Source: Mycobacterium sp. D16Q13
GTDB taxonomy: Bacteria; Actinomycetota; Actinomycetes; Mycobacteriales; Mycobacteriaceae
Assembly: GCF_002013375.1 (NCBI RefSeq)
Contig: NZ_MAEW01000014.1
Span: 62,001-126,000, forward strand
Reading direction: 5' to 3'
DNA length: 64,000 nt
The translations under genes and the position numbers were made by a program. Shown here in pieces: positions 18,325 to 30,211 of the stretch. The first letter of the stretch is position 1, and the number at the start of each line of letters is the position of its first letter. The notes below the pieces were generated by a model. That model saw only the letters and a list, made by a program, of their open reading frames with translations. It did not search any database and had not been told where the DNA came from.

Positions 18325-19259
18325 CGCAACTCCCGCCCGGTCAGCTCCAGGAATACGTCCTCGAGGCTCCGTTTCTCCACCCGTAGGTCGGTGGTCAGCA
18401 CATCCATCCGGGCGCACCACGCGGTGACGGTGGCCAGCACCTGCGGGTCGACGACGCCCTCGACCCGGTACTCGCCCGGTGTCACCTCGGCGACCTTGTA
18501 TCCCTCGGGCAGCGCCGACGTGAGGAGCGTCAGGTCCAGTCGCGGCGGGGCCGAGAAGCGTAGCTGGTTCTCGGCGCCGGACTGCATCAACTCCGACGGC
18601 GTACCGGCGGCTACCACCGCGCCGTGGTCGATGATCATCAGCTGGTCGGCAAGCTCCTCGGCCTCCTTCATGTGGTGCGTGGTCAGCACCACCGAGACGC
18701 CATCGCGCCGCAGGCAATCGATGAGTTCCCACACCGCCAGCCGGGCATGGGCGTCCATACCGGCCGTCGGCTCGTCGAGGAACACCAGCTCGGGCCGGCC
18801 CACCAGCGCGCATGCCAGCGCGAGGCGCTGCTGCTGCCCTCCAGACAGGCGCCGGTAGGGGGTGCGCGCGGCGTCTGTCAGCCCAAGAGTGTCCAGAAGC
18901 CATTGCGGGTCAAGCGGATTGGCGGAATAGGAGGCTACGAGACCGAGCATCTCACTGGCCCGTGCGGTGGGGTAGGCGCCGCCGCCCTGCAGCATCACAC
19001 CGATACGCGCGCGCACCGCAGAGTTCTTCGCGACCGGATCCATGCCCAGCACCTCGACGGTGCCCTCGTCGGGATGCAAGAAGCCCTCGCACAATTCGAC
19101 GGTCGTGGTTTTTCCGGCGCCGTTGGGGCCGAGCAGTGCGAAGACCTGGGCCTGCTCTACCTCAAGGTCGAGGTTGTGGAGTGCTGTCGTTGTCCCGTAT
19201 CGCTTCGTCACCGACCGCATCCGCACCGGGGGTGCCGTCCTTGTCGGTGGTTGCGTCAC
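18321..19259 (-). CDS. ABC exporter ATP-binding protein
   Basis: 312 residues. Walker A LLGPNGAGKTTT, signature LSGGQQQRLALACAL, Walker B VFLDEPTAGMD and the H-loop TTHHMKEAEELA are all present. The C-terminal extension is of the drug/antibiotic exporter type. The GTG start at 19259 overlaps the upstream mptB by 98 bases; a start at 19220 (MRSVTKRYG) would remove most of this and is a real alternative. Pairs with the permease at 17530. Confidence 0.92.
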   Translation of the reverse strand: MTQPPTRTAPPVRMRSVTKRYGTTTALHNLDLEVEQAQVFALLGPNGAGKTTTVELCEGFLHPDEGTVEVLGMDPVAKNSAVRARIGVMLQGGGAYPTARASEMLGLVASYSANPLDPQWLLDTLGLTDAARTPYRRLSGGQQQRLALACALVGRPELVFLDEPTAGMDAHARLAVWELIDCLRRDGVSVVLTTHHMKEAEELADQLMIIDHGAVVAAGTPSELMQSGAENQLRFSAPPRLDLTLLTSALPEGYKVAEVTPGEYRVEGVVDPQVLATVTAWCARMDVLTTDLRVEKRSLEDVFLELTGRELR

Positions 19260-20946
19260 GGTCAGTCAGCGTAAGCGGCGCGGCTTCGTCACCGTTAGGC
19301 AGCCGACGCCACGGCAGATAGTCGTGCGTGATAGCGATGAGCAGGAGCGCGATGATGGCGCTCGCCACGGTGGCGTCGATGATCTGGAACAGCGCGAACC
19401 TGTCGCCGTTGGCGGTCGGCCCGAAAATGCCTACGAGCAGGGTGATGCCGATGGCGGTCCCGCGGAAAGCGGGGCGGGTGGCCCACGCGGCCAGCGGGAT
19501 GATCGCCCACAGCAGGTACCAGGGCTGCACCACTGGAAAGAGCAGCACCGTGATGCCCAGGGCGACACCCAGCCCGCCCACGGGGTGCAGGCGTCCACGC
19601 AGCACGGCCAGCAGCAGCCATGACACCGCGATGCCGATGATGCCGATACCGATTCCGCGGGTCAGCGACAGTATCGCGGTGGTGTGATCGCCCAGACCGA
19701 GCACGATGCCGACTTGCCCGGTGCCCAGGGCGACGAGGGTCGGCGGCGACATCCAGCTGCGCACGGCGTTCGCGGTGCCGAGTGTGTAGATCCACCCGAA
19801 CCCGAGCCCGCTGGCGAATCCGATGAGGACCGTGCAAGCGCCGGTCACAGTGCCCAGGAGCGCCCCGGCCTGGAAGAGGCCGCGAACGCCGCCGCCCCAT
19901 CGGCGAGCCAGCGCCATGCCGACAAAGCCCAGGGCCAGCAGGGAAGGGAGTTTGACCTGCGATGACGCGGTGATCAGTACCGTCCCGGCCAGGAGGTTGC
20001 CCAGCGGAACCCAGGTGGCCCATTCGGTATGCACCCCGATGAGGGCACGTGTCGAGTCGATACCGCGCATGGCCAGCTCGGTGCCGGCCAGCATCAGGCC
20101 CAGCATGAGCGCTTCATTGTGAATTCCGGCGACCAGGTGCATCAGCAGCAGCGGATTCGCGGCGCCGAGCCAGAGCGCGCTGACTTCCGCGACGCCGCAG
20201 CGCTGGGCCAAACGTGGTGTTGCCCAGATGATCAACAGCACTCCGAGCAGTTCGACGAGCCGATGACACAGGGCTCCGGCGACAATGTCGTCACCGGTGA
20301 GCCGCGATATGCCCTTGCCGATCCACAGAAACAAGGGACCGTAGGGGGCAGGTGTTTCTCGCCACATGCTGGGCACCGACAGCGTGAACACGTGATCGAG
20401 GCCCAGGGCGACCGCCGGACCTTCGGTGTACGGATCCTTGCCCAGGCGCGCGATCTGGCTCTGCGCCAAATACGAGTACACGTCCTTGGAGTACATCGGA
20501 GGCGCTACGAGCAGCGGCAAAATCCACAGCAGCAGGGTCCGGTCCAGCTGGCCGCGGGACATCCTGCGGACCGGTCCCCGTTCGCCGTTGGCGTTTTTGT
20601 TGCGCAGGCTGCCGATGGCGAAGCGTCCCAGCATGAGCCAGGCCAACGTCATCATCACGGCACCGGTGGTCGTCATCGTCAGGGACACCGTCTGAATGCG
20701 CGACGGCAGGTTGAGAAGCCGGACCCCGAAGATCGGATCTTGGATGACGGGTCGCGCGCCGGCGCCGAGCGCACCGATGGCCATGAGCGCTGTTCCGGTG
20801 GCGCCGAACAAGCGAGTTCGGTTCATGGCTGTGAGCTCTCGCTCAGTGAGCGGGGCCGACGAACGTTCGTCATCATGCAGATGCGACAGCGACGAACTCA
20901 GCCACTGACCACGTACCGACACGCCAGCAGCGTATCGGCCCGCCAT
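19162..20946 (-). CDS. mptB: Polyprenol-phosphomannose-dependent alpha-(1-6)-mannosyltransferase MptB
   Basis: 594 residues from ATG 20946, which has GGAG at good spacing and gives a length close to that I recall for Rv1459c; starts further upstream would run into sufR. A GT-C membrane enzyme with about 13 helices that builds the mannan core of lipomannan and lipoarabinomannan from polyprenyl-phosphomannose on the outer face. Family motifs: GALGAGARPVIQDP, MYSKDVYSYLAQSQI, WRETPAPYGPLFLWIGKGI and VQPWYLLWAIIPLAAW. Confidence 0.92.
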   Translation of the reverse strand: MAGRYAAGVSVRGQWLSSSLSHLHDDERSSAPLTERELTAMNRTRLFGATGTALMAIGALGAGARPVIQDPIFGVRLLNLPSRIQTVSLTMTTTGAVMMTLAWLMLGRFAIGSLRNKNANGERGPVRRMSRGQLDRTLLLWILPLLVAPPMYSKDVYSYLAQSQIARLGKDPYTEGPAVALGLDHVFTLSVPSMWRETPAPYGPLFLWIGKGISRLTGDDIVAGALCHRLVELLGVLLIIWATPRLAQRCGVAEVSALWLGAANPLLLMHLVAGIHNEALMLGLMLAGTELAMRGIDSTRALIGVHTEWATWVPLGNLLAGTVLITASSQVKLPSLLALGFVGMALARRWGGGVRGLFQAGALLGTVTGACTVLIGFASGLGFGWIYTLGTANAVRSWMSPPTLVALGTGQVGIVLGLGDHTTAILSLTRGIGIGIIGIAVSWLLLAVLRGRLHPVGGLGVALGITVLLFPVVQPWYLLWAIIPLAAWATRPAFRGTAIGITLLVGIFGPTANGDRFALFQIIDATVASAIIALLLIAITHDYLPWRRLPNGDEAAPLTLTDRDATTDKDGTPGADAVGDEAIRDNDSTPQPRP

Positions 20947-21043
20947 GCCCGCTCCGTGGAACCAGTCGGGCAGGGCCTGTCCGGCCGGCGGGGTGCGCTC
21001 AACATAGGTAACCCTTGCTAGACGTGGCATTCCGAATTGCGTC

Positions 21044-21058
21044 ACACTGGTGTTGTGA
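21044..21058. promoter_or_regulatory. SufR operator overlapping the sufR start
   Basis: ACACT-N5-TGTGA, the inverted motif I recall as the reported M. tuberculosis SufR site, occurs exactly once here (21044-21048 and 21054-21058). A longer symmetry TCACA-N7-TGTGA (21042-21058) is perfect. It covers the GTG start of sufR at 21055, so bound SufR would block both the promoter region and initiation of its own operon. Confidence 0.75.
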
Positions 21059-21837
21059 AATTCGGCCAGCCCTCCGCGGTGGCGTCTGCTGCGGCGACGT
21101 CGCAGGTGCTGGATGCTGCCCCGGCCGTGTCCCATGATGGCCAGACACGTGTCGCCGTGGTGCGGCTACTCATGGAGTCTGGGCCGGTCACCGCGGGTGA
21201 GATCGGGGAACAGCTCGGCCTTTCGCCGCAGGGGGTGCGCCGCCACCTCGACGCCTTGATCGAGGCCGGTGATGCCGTCTCGAATCCGGCGGCCGCATGG
21301 CAGCACAACGGCCGGGGGCGCCCGGCTAAGCGGTTCCAGCTCACCGCGGACGGTCGCGCCAAACTCAACCACGCCTACGACGACCTGGCATCTGCCGCCA
21401 TGCGCCAGCTGCGCGAGATCGGTGGCGACGATGCGGTGCGGATCTTCGCGCGGCGTCGCATTGACTCGATCTTGAGCGATGTCGCGGCCGGTGGGCCGTT
21501 CAACGACACCGAGGCCGCGGTGGACCACGTGGCCGTTGCGCTGACCAAGGCCGGATATGCGGCCAGCACCCAGCGGGTCGGTGGAGCGGGCGCGTCCTCG
21601 AGCGGCGTGCAGATATGTCAGCATCACTGTCCGGTATCGCACGTGGCCGCGGAGTTCCCCGAACTCTGCGAGGCGGAACAGCAGGCCTTCGCCGAGTTGT
21701 TGGGAACACATGTACAACGGCTGGCCACCATCGCCAACGGTGACTGTGCCTGCACGACGCACATTCCCCTGCACGTATCTACACCTCCGGCGCCCAGCCC
21801 CGCGCCGGATACAACGATCAGTAAGGAGTCACGATGA
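21055..21837 (+). CDS. sufR: Fe-S cluster-sensing repressor SufR
   Basis: 260 residues from GTG 21055 (TTG 21037 is an in-frame alternative). ArsR/DeoR-like winged helix: [20 protein letters not shown], then the wing [12 protein letters not shown]. The C-terminal half has the cysteines expected to hold the cluster: CQHHC, a further Cys in PELCEAE, and NGDCAC. Represses the suf operon when it carries its cluster. The stop overlaps the sufB start (ATGA). An operator overlaps the start codon. Confidence 0.93.
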   Translation: MKFGQPSAVASAAATSQVLDAAPAVSHDGQTRVAVVRLLMESGPVTAGEIGEQLGLSPQGVRRHLDALIEAGDAVSNPAAAWQHNGRGRPAKRFQLTADGRAKLNHAYDDLASAAMRQLREIGGDDAVRIFARRRIDSILSDVAAGGPFNDTEAAVDHVAVALTKAGYAASTQRVGGAGASSSGVQICQHHCPVSHVAAEFPELCEAEQQAFAELLGTHVQRLATIANGDCACTTHIPLHVSTPPAPSPAPDTTISKESR

Positions 21838-23261
21838 CCCTCGAGCGTGAGGTGCTGACCCAGGACGAGACAATCGCGTCACTGGGCAACTACGGCTATG
21901 GCTGGTCTGACTCCGACGCGGCCGGAGCCAGCGCGCAGCGCGGTCTGTCTGAGGCCGTGGTGCGTGACATCTCGTCGAAGAAGAGCGAGCCCGAGTGGAT
22001 GCTCGACATCCGCCTGAAGGCGCTGCGCACCTTCGACAAGAAGCCGATGCCGAACTGGGGATCGAACCTCGAGGGCATCGACTTCGACAACATCAAGTAC
22101 TTCGTGCGGTCCAGCGAGAAGCAGGCGGCCACGTGGGACGATCTGCCCGCCGACATCAAGAACACCTACGACCGCCTCGGCATCCCCGAAGCCGAGAAGC
22201 AGCGCCTGGTGTCCGGTGTTGCCGCGCAGTACGAGTCAGAGGTCGTCTATCACTCGATCCGCGAGGACCTCGAGGCCCAGGGTGTGATCTTCCTGGACAC
22301 CGACTCGGGTCTGCGTGAGCACCCGGAGATCTTCAAGGAGTACTTCGGCAGCGTGATCCCGGCCGGGGACAACAAGTTCTCCGCGCTCAACACCGCGGTG
22401 TGGTCGGGTGGTTCGTTCATCTACGTGCCGCCGGGCGTGAAGGTCGATATCCCGCTGCAGGCCTACTTCCGCATCAACACCGAGAACATGGGCCAGTTCG
22501 AGCGGACGCTCATCATCGTCGACGAGGGTGCTTACGTGCACTACGTCGAGGGATGTACCGCACCGATCTACAAGTCGGATTCGTTGCACTCGGCCGTGGT
22601 GGAAATCATCGTCAAGCCGGGCGGGCGCTGCCGCTACACGACGATCCAGAACTGGTCGAACAACGTGTTCAACCTGGTTACCAAGCGGGCCCGCGCCGAG
22701 GCGGGGGCCACCATGGAATGGGTCGACGGCAACATCGGCTCCAAGGTCACCATGAAGTACCCGGCCGTGTGGATGACCGGTGAGCACGCCAAGGGTGAGG
22801 TGCTGTCGGTCGCCTTCGCCGGCGAGGGACAACACCAGGACACCGGTGCCAAGATGCTGCACCTGGCGCCGAACACGTCGAGCAACATCGTCTCCAAGTC
22901 GGTGGCGCGTGGCGGCGGTCGTGCCTCCTACCGTGGCCTGGTCCAGGTCAACAAGGGGGCGCACGGCTCCCGCTCAACGGTGAAATGTGATGCGTTGCTT
23001 GTTGACTCGATCAGCCGCAGCGACACCTACCCGTACGTCGATATCCGCGAAGACGACGTCACCATGGGGCATGAGGCGACCGTCTCGAAGGTCAGTGACG
23101 ATCAGTTGTTCTATCTGATGAGCCGCGGTATGACCGAGGACGAGGCGATGGCCATGGTGGTGCGCGGGTTCGTCGAACCGATCGCGAAGGAACTGCCGAT
23201 GGAGTACGCGCTCGAGCTCAACCGGCTCATCGAGCTGCAAATGGAAGGTGCGGTCGGTTAG
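21834..23261 (+). CDS. sufB: Fe-S cluster scaffold protein SufB
   Basis: 475 residues, the full length of an intein-free SufB. Core subunit of the SufBC2D scaffold on which clusters are built. Seen: [19 protein letters not shown] near residue 65, [20 protein letters not shown], the beta-helix region, and the C-terminal conserved Cys in STVKCDALL and the motif [19 protein letters not shown]. tuberculosis SufB carries an intein; here none interrupts the frame. Confidence 0.97.
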   Translation: MTLEREVLTQDETIASLGNYGYGWSDSDAAGASAQRGLSEAVVRDISSKKSEPEWMLDIRLKALRTFDKKPMPNWGSNLEGIDFDNIKYFVRSSEKQAATWDDLPADIKNTYDRLGIPEAEKQRLVSGVAAQYESEVVYHSIREDLEAQGVIFLDTDSGLREHPEIFKEYFGSVIPAGDNKFSALNTAVWSGGSFIYVPPGVKVDIPLQAYFRINTENMGQFERTLIIVDEGAYVHYVEGCTAPIYKSDSLHSAVVEIIVKPGGRCRYTTIQNWSNNVFNLVTKRARAEAGATMEWVDGNIGSKVTMKYPAVWMTGEHAKGEVLSVAFAGEGQHQDTGAKMLHLAPNTSSNIVSKSVARGGGRASYRGLVQVNKGAHGSRSTVKCDALLVDSISRSDTYPYVDIREDDVTMGHEATVSKVSDDQLFYLMSRGMTEDEAMAMVVRGFVEPIAKELPMEYALELNRLIELQMEGAVG

Positions 23262-23263
23262 TC

Positions 23264-24424
23264 ATGACGCAGTTGACTCAAGCTGTCGAAGGCTCCAACA
23301 AGGGCGAACTGTTCAGCTCCTACGACGTCGAGGCCTTCGAGGTCCCCGGTGGCCGTGACGAGCTGTGGCGGTTCACCCCGCTGCGCCGCCTGCGCGGGCT
23401 GCACGACGGATCGGCTGTCGCGACGGCAGATCCGTCCGTGGGGGTTACCGCCGGCGACGGTGTAACCGTCGAGACGGTCGATCGCGGCGACGAACGGCTC
23501 GGTAAGGGCGGGGTTCCGTCAGATCGCGTTGCCGCACAGGCGTACTCCGCGTTCCGGACCGCCACTGTGGTCTCGGTAGGTAAGCAAGCCGTGGTCGCGG
23601 ACCCGATCTCGATCACCGTGAGTGGCCCCGGCGCGGGCGAGGTGGCCTATGGGCATCTGCAGGTGCGCGCCGCTGAACTGTCCGAGTCGCTGGTGGTCAT
23701 CGACTACCGAGGCAGTGGAACATACGCTGAGAATGTCGAATTCCTGCTGGAGGACGCGTCTCGGCTGACCGTCGTCTCGATCGCCGACTGGGCCGATGAC
23801 GCCGTGCATGTCAGCGCGCACCACGCCAAGCTGGGCAAGGACGCGGTGTTGCGCCATATCGCCGTCACCCTCGGTGGCGATCTGGTTCGCCTCACCGGCA
23901 CCGTCCGGTTCGAGGCGCCGGGAGGCGACGCCGAGCTGCTGGGTCTCTACTACGCAGATGACGGTCAGTTCTTCGAGCATCGACTGCTCGTCGATCACGC
24001 CCAACCCAACTGTCGTTCGCATGTCACGTACAAGGGTGCACTGCAGGGAGACCCCGAATCTGGTCGAGCAGACGCGCACACCGTCTGGATCGGCGATGTA
24101 CTCATCCGCGCTGAGGCAACCGGAACCGACACCTTCGAACTGAACCGCAACCTGATCCTCACCGATGGCGCTCGGGCCGACTCGGTGCCCAACCTCGAAA
24201 TCGAGACCGGCGAGATTGCCGGGGCCGGGCACGCTAGTGCCACTGGGCGATTCGATGACGAGCAGCTGTTCTACCTGCGCTCGCGCGGTATTGCCGAGGA
24301 GGATGCGCGCCGTCTGGTGGTGCGTGGCTTCTTCCAGGACATCATTGGCCGGATCGGGATCGAGTCAGTGCGAGATCGCCTTACCGAGGCCATCGAAAAC
24401 GAACTCGCCCAGACCAACTCGTAG
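23264..24424 (+). CDS. sufD: Fe-S cluster assembly protein SufD
   Basis: 386 residues, two bases after sufB. Paralogue of SufB forming the SufB-SufD heterodimer that binds two SufC. Family features are the beta-helix repeats in the middle ([20 protein letters not shown]), [20 protein letters not shown], and the C-terminal [18 protein letters not shown] with [13 protein letters not shown]. Less conserved at the N-terminus, as usual. Confidence 0.96.
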   Translation: MTQLTQAVEGSNKGELFSSYDVEAFEVPGGRDELWRFTPLRRLRGLHDGSAVATADPSVGVTAGDGVTVETVDRGDERLGKGGVPSDRVAAQAYSAFRTATVVSVGKQAVVADPISITVSGPGAGEVAYGHLQVRAAELSESLVVIDYRGSGTYAENVEFLLEDASRLTVVSIADWADDAVHVSAHHAKLGKDAVLRHIAVTLGGDLVRLTGTVRFEAPGGDAELLGLYYADDGQFFEHRLLVDHAQPNCRSHVTYKGALQGDPESGRADAHTVWIGDVLIRAEATGTDTFELNRNLILTDGARADSVPNLEIETGEIAGAGHASATGRFDDEQLFYLRSRGIAEEDARRLVVRGFFQDIIGRIGIESVRDRLTEAIENELAQTNS

Positions 24425-24438
24425 ATAGAAAGCAACTC

Positions 24439-26486
<2,048 letters not shown>

Positions 26487-26492
26487 CCGAGC

Positions 26493-26960
26493 ATGCGCCT
26501 TGAGCAGATGTATCAGGAAGTCATCCTGGATCACTACAAGCGTCCGCATCATCGCGGGCTGCGTGAGCCGTTCGCGGCCGAAGTGCACCACGTCAACCCG
26601 ACTTGTGGAGACGAGGTGACTCTGCGAGTCGCCCTGGATGACAACAGGATCGCCGACGTCTCCTATGACGGGCAGGGATGCTCGATCAGCCAGGCCGCGA
26701 CCTCGGTGTTGACCGATCAGGTGATTGGGCTGACCGTGGATGAGGCGCTCAAGACAGTGGCTTCGTTCAACGAGATGATCTCCTCGCGCGGCACCATCGA
26801 CGGCGACGAAGACATCATCGGCGACGGCATTGCCTTCGCTGGGGTTTCGCGGTACCCAGCCCGCGTGAAGTGTGCGCTCCTTGGATGGATGGCATTCAAA
26901 GACGCGCTCGTCCAGGCAGACGCCGCGACCAGCGGCACAACGGAGAAGGTGAAGCGATGA
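26493..26960 (+). CDS. sufU: Sulfur-transfer/scaffold protein SufU
   Basis: 155 residues. Zn-binding acceptor that receives persulfide sulfur from SufS. The three conserved cysteines are present: NPTCGDEVTL, DGQGCSISQAATS and ARVKCALLGWMAF, with the Asp in CGDE as fourth ligand. Ends in a four-base overlap with sufT. Confidence 0.96.
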   Translation: MRLEQMYQEVILDHYKRPHHRGLREPFAAEVHHVNPTCGDEVTLRVALDDNRIADVSYDGQGCSISQAATSVLTDQVIGLTVDEALKTVASFNEMISSRGTIDGDEDIIGDGIAFAGVSRYPARVKCALLGWMAFKDALVQADAATSGTTEKVKR

Positions 26961-27301
26961 CCGAAGTGTCCGCGGAAGTGAAGCTTCTCGAAGATCTCGA
27001 AGAGGCAATGCGCGACGTTGTCGACCCCGAGCTCGGTATCAATGTCGTCGATCTGGGGCTTGTTTACGGCCTCAACGTCGAAGAGGGGGACAGCGGCAAG
27101 GTCGCCACCATCGACATGACGCTCACCTCGGCGGCATGCCCGCTCACCGATGTCATCGAGGATCAGTCGCGTAACGCGCTGGTGGGCGCGGGGCTGGTCA
27201 AGGAGATCAAGATCAACTGGGTCTGGGTGCCGCCGTGGGGCCCGGACAAGATCACCGACGATGGTCGGGAGCAGCTCCGGGCCCTCGGCTTCACGGTCTA
27301 G
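26957..27301 (+). CDS. sufT: Fe-S assembly protein SufT (MIP18/DUF59)
   Basis: 114 residues from ATG 26957, overlapping the sufU stop. A DUF59 protein associated with maturation of Fe-S proteins. Core DPELGINVVDLGLVYG and LTSAACPLTDVIEDQ contain the conserved Asp and Cys of the family. The last gene of the suf operon; its end overlaps the convergent lipoprotein gene by four bases. Confidence 0.94.
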   Translation: MTEVSAEVKLLEDLEEAMRDVVDPELGINVVDLGLVYGLNVEEGDSGKVATIDMTLTSAACPLTDVIEDQSRNALVGAGLVKEIKINWVWVPPWGPDKITDDGREQLRALGFTV

Positions 27302-28074
27302 CGCTGGTGGTGGCCTTCGGGGCCACCAGGTCCCCCGCAGGAACCGTCCTTGGCCGCACGAAGGGTGATCGTCGAGGCCTGCAGGGTGCCCGACGCGTCA
27401 TCGGGGCCGTGCGCGGCGATGCACTTGCCCGCGGCGATGGCACTCTGGTCCGCTGGGGCGCGCTTGGCGTACATGGTGTCGTTGTTCACGGTCACCGTCG
27501 CCGAGGTGGCGGCCCCGCCATTGGGATCGGTGCTGCTTACGGTGATCGTGCTCCCACTGACTGAGGTGACCGTCCCCTGAACAGCCTGATGCTCGGGGCG
27601 TTTACCGGGTGTTGGGGCGGGGGATGAGGACTGCTGTTGCTCCTTTGGGTGTTGCTTCGCGCAGTTACCGTCGTTGGCCGGCCAGATCATCACGCGCCGG
27701 GCGGTCGGTGGGTTCGAGTCTTGTTGCGCCATCGCGGCAATACAGCTCCCTGCGGTGACATCCGACAATTGTCCGGCCGTGATCTCGGAGACCTTCGTGG
27801 ACTGGCTGAAGCCGACGGTCGCGGTGCCATCCCTCTTGGTCACCTGAATGGTGTTGCCCGATACCGACGCGATAAGTCCCATCACCTGGTCCTTGTCGCG
27901 GTGTTGGCCCTGCTGTGCGGCCGAAGATGTGGTCGGGGTCGCGGACTTTGTGGAGGCGCCAGGGGTATCGGTAGGCGAGCCGCACGCGGCCACTGATAGC
28001 GCGGTCAGCCCCGCGAGTGCGAACAGGGCGCCGCGGGCGACCCGTGGTGAGGCGAGTATCTGGGTTGGGGACAT
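27298..28074 (-). CDS. DUF5666 lipoprotein, copy A
   Basis: 258 residues. Lipoprotein signal with lipobox SVAAC at residues 27-31. Two DUF5666-like beta repeats follow: GLIASVSGNTIQVTKRDGTA (about 66-115) and VQGTVTSVSGSTITVSSTDP (about 165-225), joined by a Ser/Pro/Gln-rich linker. The repeats each end in a Cys-containing CIAA motif. Function unknown; probably attached to the outer face of the membrane. Paralogue of the gene at 28216. Confidence 0.85.
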   Translation of the reverse strand: MSPTQILASPRVARGALFALAGLTALSVAACGSPTDTPGASTKSATPTTSSAAQQGQHRDKDQVMGLIASVSGNTIQVTKRDGTATVGFSQSTKVSEITAGQLSDVTAGSCIAAMAQQDSNPPTARRVMIWPANDGNCAKQHPKEQQQSSSPAPTPGKRPEHQAVQGTVTSVSGSTITVSSTDPNGGAATSATVTVNNDTMYAKRAPADQSAIAAGKCIAAHGPDDASGTLQASTITLRAAKDGSCGGPGGPEGHHQR

Positions 28075-28103
28075 CGATGTTCTCCATGGGTTGACGAGTG
28101 GGA

Positions 28104-28133
28104 CACCTCAGCGTGCGGGTGCTGACTGAGGTG
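28104..28133. repeat. Inverted repeat between the two DUF5666 genes
   Basis: CACCTCAG (28104-28111) and CTGAGGTG (28126-28133) are perfect 8-base arms around a 14-base loop, within the 141-base gap upstream of copy A. There is no T-run on either side. It may be a regulator site or part of the leader of copy A. Confidence 0.4.
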
Positions 28134-28215
28134 GCGCTCCGGTGTCTGTGCGAAGTTGCTGTGTGTTGCCGACGTCAGCCTGGGCGATGACCCGTGGCCG
28201 AAGCCATGCCCGGAG

Positions 28216-28971
28216 TTACCGTGGGGGCGGTCCGCATCGCCCATCGGTGGCGGGACCTAAATCGATCTTGGTGGCCTGAAGAACCCCGCCGGCGTCCTTG
28301 GTGCCGCGGGCGTCCGCGCATTTGCCGGTGATGATGGCGGTGGCCTCGGTGGGTTGCCGTTTGTCGTAGGCGGTATCAGCGGTCACCGTGACATTGGTCT
28401 GGATCTCCGATGCCCCACTGGGATCGGTGTTGGCGACCACGACGGTGCTGCCGTTGACCGACGCGACCGCGCCCTGGACGCTCGGGCCGCCGAACGGCGG
28501 CGGGCCCTCGGGAGCGCCGGGCGGTGGTCCCTGCGGTATGCCGGGAGGCGGTGCGCTCCCGGGCGGCGTGTCCACGGCACACTTGTTGTCCTCGGCCGTG
28601 CTGATCAGCACGCGCTGTGCGGTGACCTGGTCCGACGAAGCCGCGTCTGCCGTCGCCAGCACGCTGACGCAGCTACCGACGACGACATCCGCAAGCTCTG
28701 CGGGTTGCACCTCGGTGAGCTTTGTCATCGTGTTGAAGTCGATGTCGGCGCTGCCGACGGGGTTGGTCACCTGGACGGTGTGGCCCGACACCCCGGAGAT
28801 CAGCCCACCGGCCCGGTCCTGGCCACCCGCGTGCCGGGTGACGGTGGTCGAGGCAGGGCCGGGCGAGGATGTAACTGCCTTATCCCCGGACCCGCCACAT
28901 GCCGCGCCGGATAACACGACGGCTCCGGCGATCACGAGCAACATGGGCCGTGGCCAGAGATTTGGTGACAT
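28216..28971 (-). CDS. DUF5666 lipoprotein, copy B
   Basis: 251 residues from ATG 28971, directly before a lipoprotein signal (LLVIAGAVVLSGAAC); the frame is open further but crosses the divergent OYE start. Again two DUF5666 repeats (GLISGVSGHTVQVTNPVGSA; VQGAVASVNGSTVVVANTDP) joined by a Gly/Pro-rich linker. Similar in layout and sequence to copy A, so the pair arose by tandem duplication. No enzymatic motif. Confidence 0.85.
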   Translation of the reverse strand: MSPNLWPRPMLLVIAGAVVLSGAACGGSGDKAVTSSPGPASTTVTRHAGGQDRAGGLISGVSGHTVQVTNPVGSADIDFNTMTKLTEVQPAELADVVVGSCVSVLATADAASSDQVTAQRVLISTAEDNKCAVDTPPGSAPPPGIPQGPPPGAPEGPPPFGGPSVQGAVASVNGSTVVVANTDPSGASEIQTNVTVTADTAYDKRQPTEATAIITGKCADARGTKDAGGVLQATKIDLGPATDGRCGPPPR

Positions 28972-29023
28972 GGTTGACCACGTTATCTGGAATGGATTGG
29001 GCGTCGGCGTAGTTTGACACCTC

Positions 29024-30151
29024 GTGACCGACGTGAGACCAGACGTAGCGCCCCTCTTTGAACCGTTCACCGTCAAATCGCTGACCGCACCGAACCGGTT
29101 CGCGATGGCGCCGATGACGCGGTCGGCCTCACCCGGCGGAGTGCCCGGTGAGAATGTGGCGGCGTACTACCGCCGCCGTGCCGCCGGGGGTGTGGGGCTG
29201 ATCATCACGGAGGGTGTCTTCATTCCGGATGATGCTGCAGGCGGCCAGTCCAGCGTTCCGCGCCTCGTCGGCGATGAGGTGCTGGCGGGATGGTCCGCGG
29301 TCACCGATGCCGTGCACGACGAGGGATCGGCGATCGCCGCGCAGCTGTGGCACCAGGGTGTCGAACGCGGCGTCGATCCGGAGTTCAATCCCCAGGTGGA
29401 GTCGGTGAGTCCGTCCGGCTTGGGCGGAGATGCCTCCCCGCAAGGTCGTGCACTGCGGACCGGTGAGCTCGCCCCGCTTGCGCAGCAGTACGCGACGGCA
29501 GCCCGCAATGCCCAGGCGGCCGGATTCGACGCCGTGGAGTTGCACGGCGCCCACGGCTACCTCCTTGACCAGTTCCTGTGGGAGCGCACCAACGTTCGGG
29601 CCGACGGCTATGGCGGCTCGGTCGTCGATCGGGTGCGATTCCCGGTCGAGGTGGTGAGGGCCGTACGTGCCGCCGTCGGGCCGGATTTCCCTATTCTGTA
29701 CCGGTTTTCACAGTGGAAGCAGGCGGATTACACGGCCACGCTGGCTGACAGCCCGGCGGAATTGGAACGGCTGCTCGCCCCCCTGGTCGAGGCAGGTGTG
29801 GATGTCTTCCACCCGTCTACCCGCCGGCACTATGTGCCCGCCTTCGCGGACTTGGCCGGCGATGACGGAGAGCTGAGCCTTGCCGGCTGGACCAAACGTG
29901 TCACGGGATTGCCGGCCATTGCCGTCGGCTCGGTGGGATTGCAGACGGAGTTCAAGCCCACCGAGGTGCGGGATATCGAGCCCGCGCCCGTCGAAGCGGT
30001 ACTGCGACAATTCGCCAACAACGAGTTCGACGTCATCGCGGTCGGCCGTGCCCTGCTGTCGGACCCTGAATGGGTCAACAAGCTGCGGGCGGGGCGACAG
30101 GAGGAGTTCGTCGGATTCAACATCGGCAACGCCCTGGCCGCGCTGTACTGA
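29024..30151 (+). CDS. Old Yellow Enzyme-type NADH:flavin oxidoreductase
   Basis: 375 residues from GTG 29024, 52 bases from the divergent lipoprotein start. FMN-dependent TIM-barrel ene-reductase. N-terminal NRFAMAPMTRSASPGGVPG is the flavin-binding region; ELHGAHGYLLDQFLWERTN includes the conserved active-site His-Gly-Ala-His; the C-terminal IAVGRALLSDPEWVNKLR contacts the FMN phosphate. Reduces activated alkenes; natural substrate unknown. Confidence 0.93.
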   Translation: MTDVRPDVAPLFEPFTVKSLTAPNRFAMAPMTRSASPGGVPGENVAAYYRRRAAGGVGLIITEGVFIPDDAAGGQSSVPRLVGDEVLAGWSAVTDAVHDEGSAIAAQLWHQGVERGVDPEFNPQVESVSPSGLGGDASPQGRALRTGELAPLAQQYATAARNAQAAGFDAVELHGAHGYLLDQFLWERTNVRADGYGGSVVDRVRFPVEVVRAVRAAVGPDFPILYRFSQWKQADYTATLADSPAELERLLAPLVEAGVDVFHPSTRRHYVPAFADLAGDDGELSLAGWTKRVTGLPAIAVGSVGLQTEFKPTEVRDIEPAPVEAVLRQFANNEFDVIAVGRALLSDPEWVNKLRAGRQEEFVGFNIGNALAALY

Positions 30152-30211
30152 GCAGACCCCTGTACTGAGTGGCGACGGAACATCGCGCACCCCGGCAACG
30201 TTGAGGACGAC

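Noticed and set aside
17530..18903. A long N-terminal extension of the ABC permease
   Set aside because: Arg/Pro-rich residues before ATG 18324 are the out-of-frame shadow of the ATPase gene.
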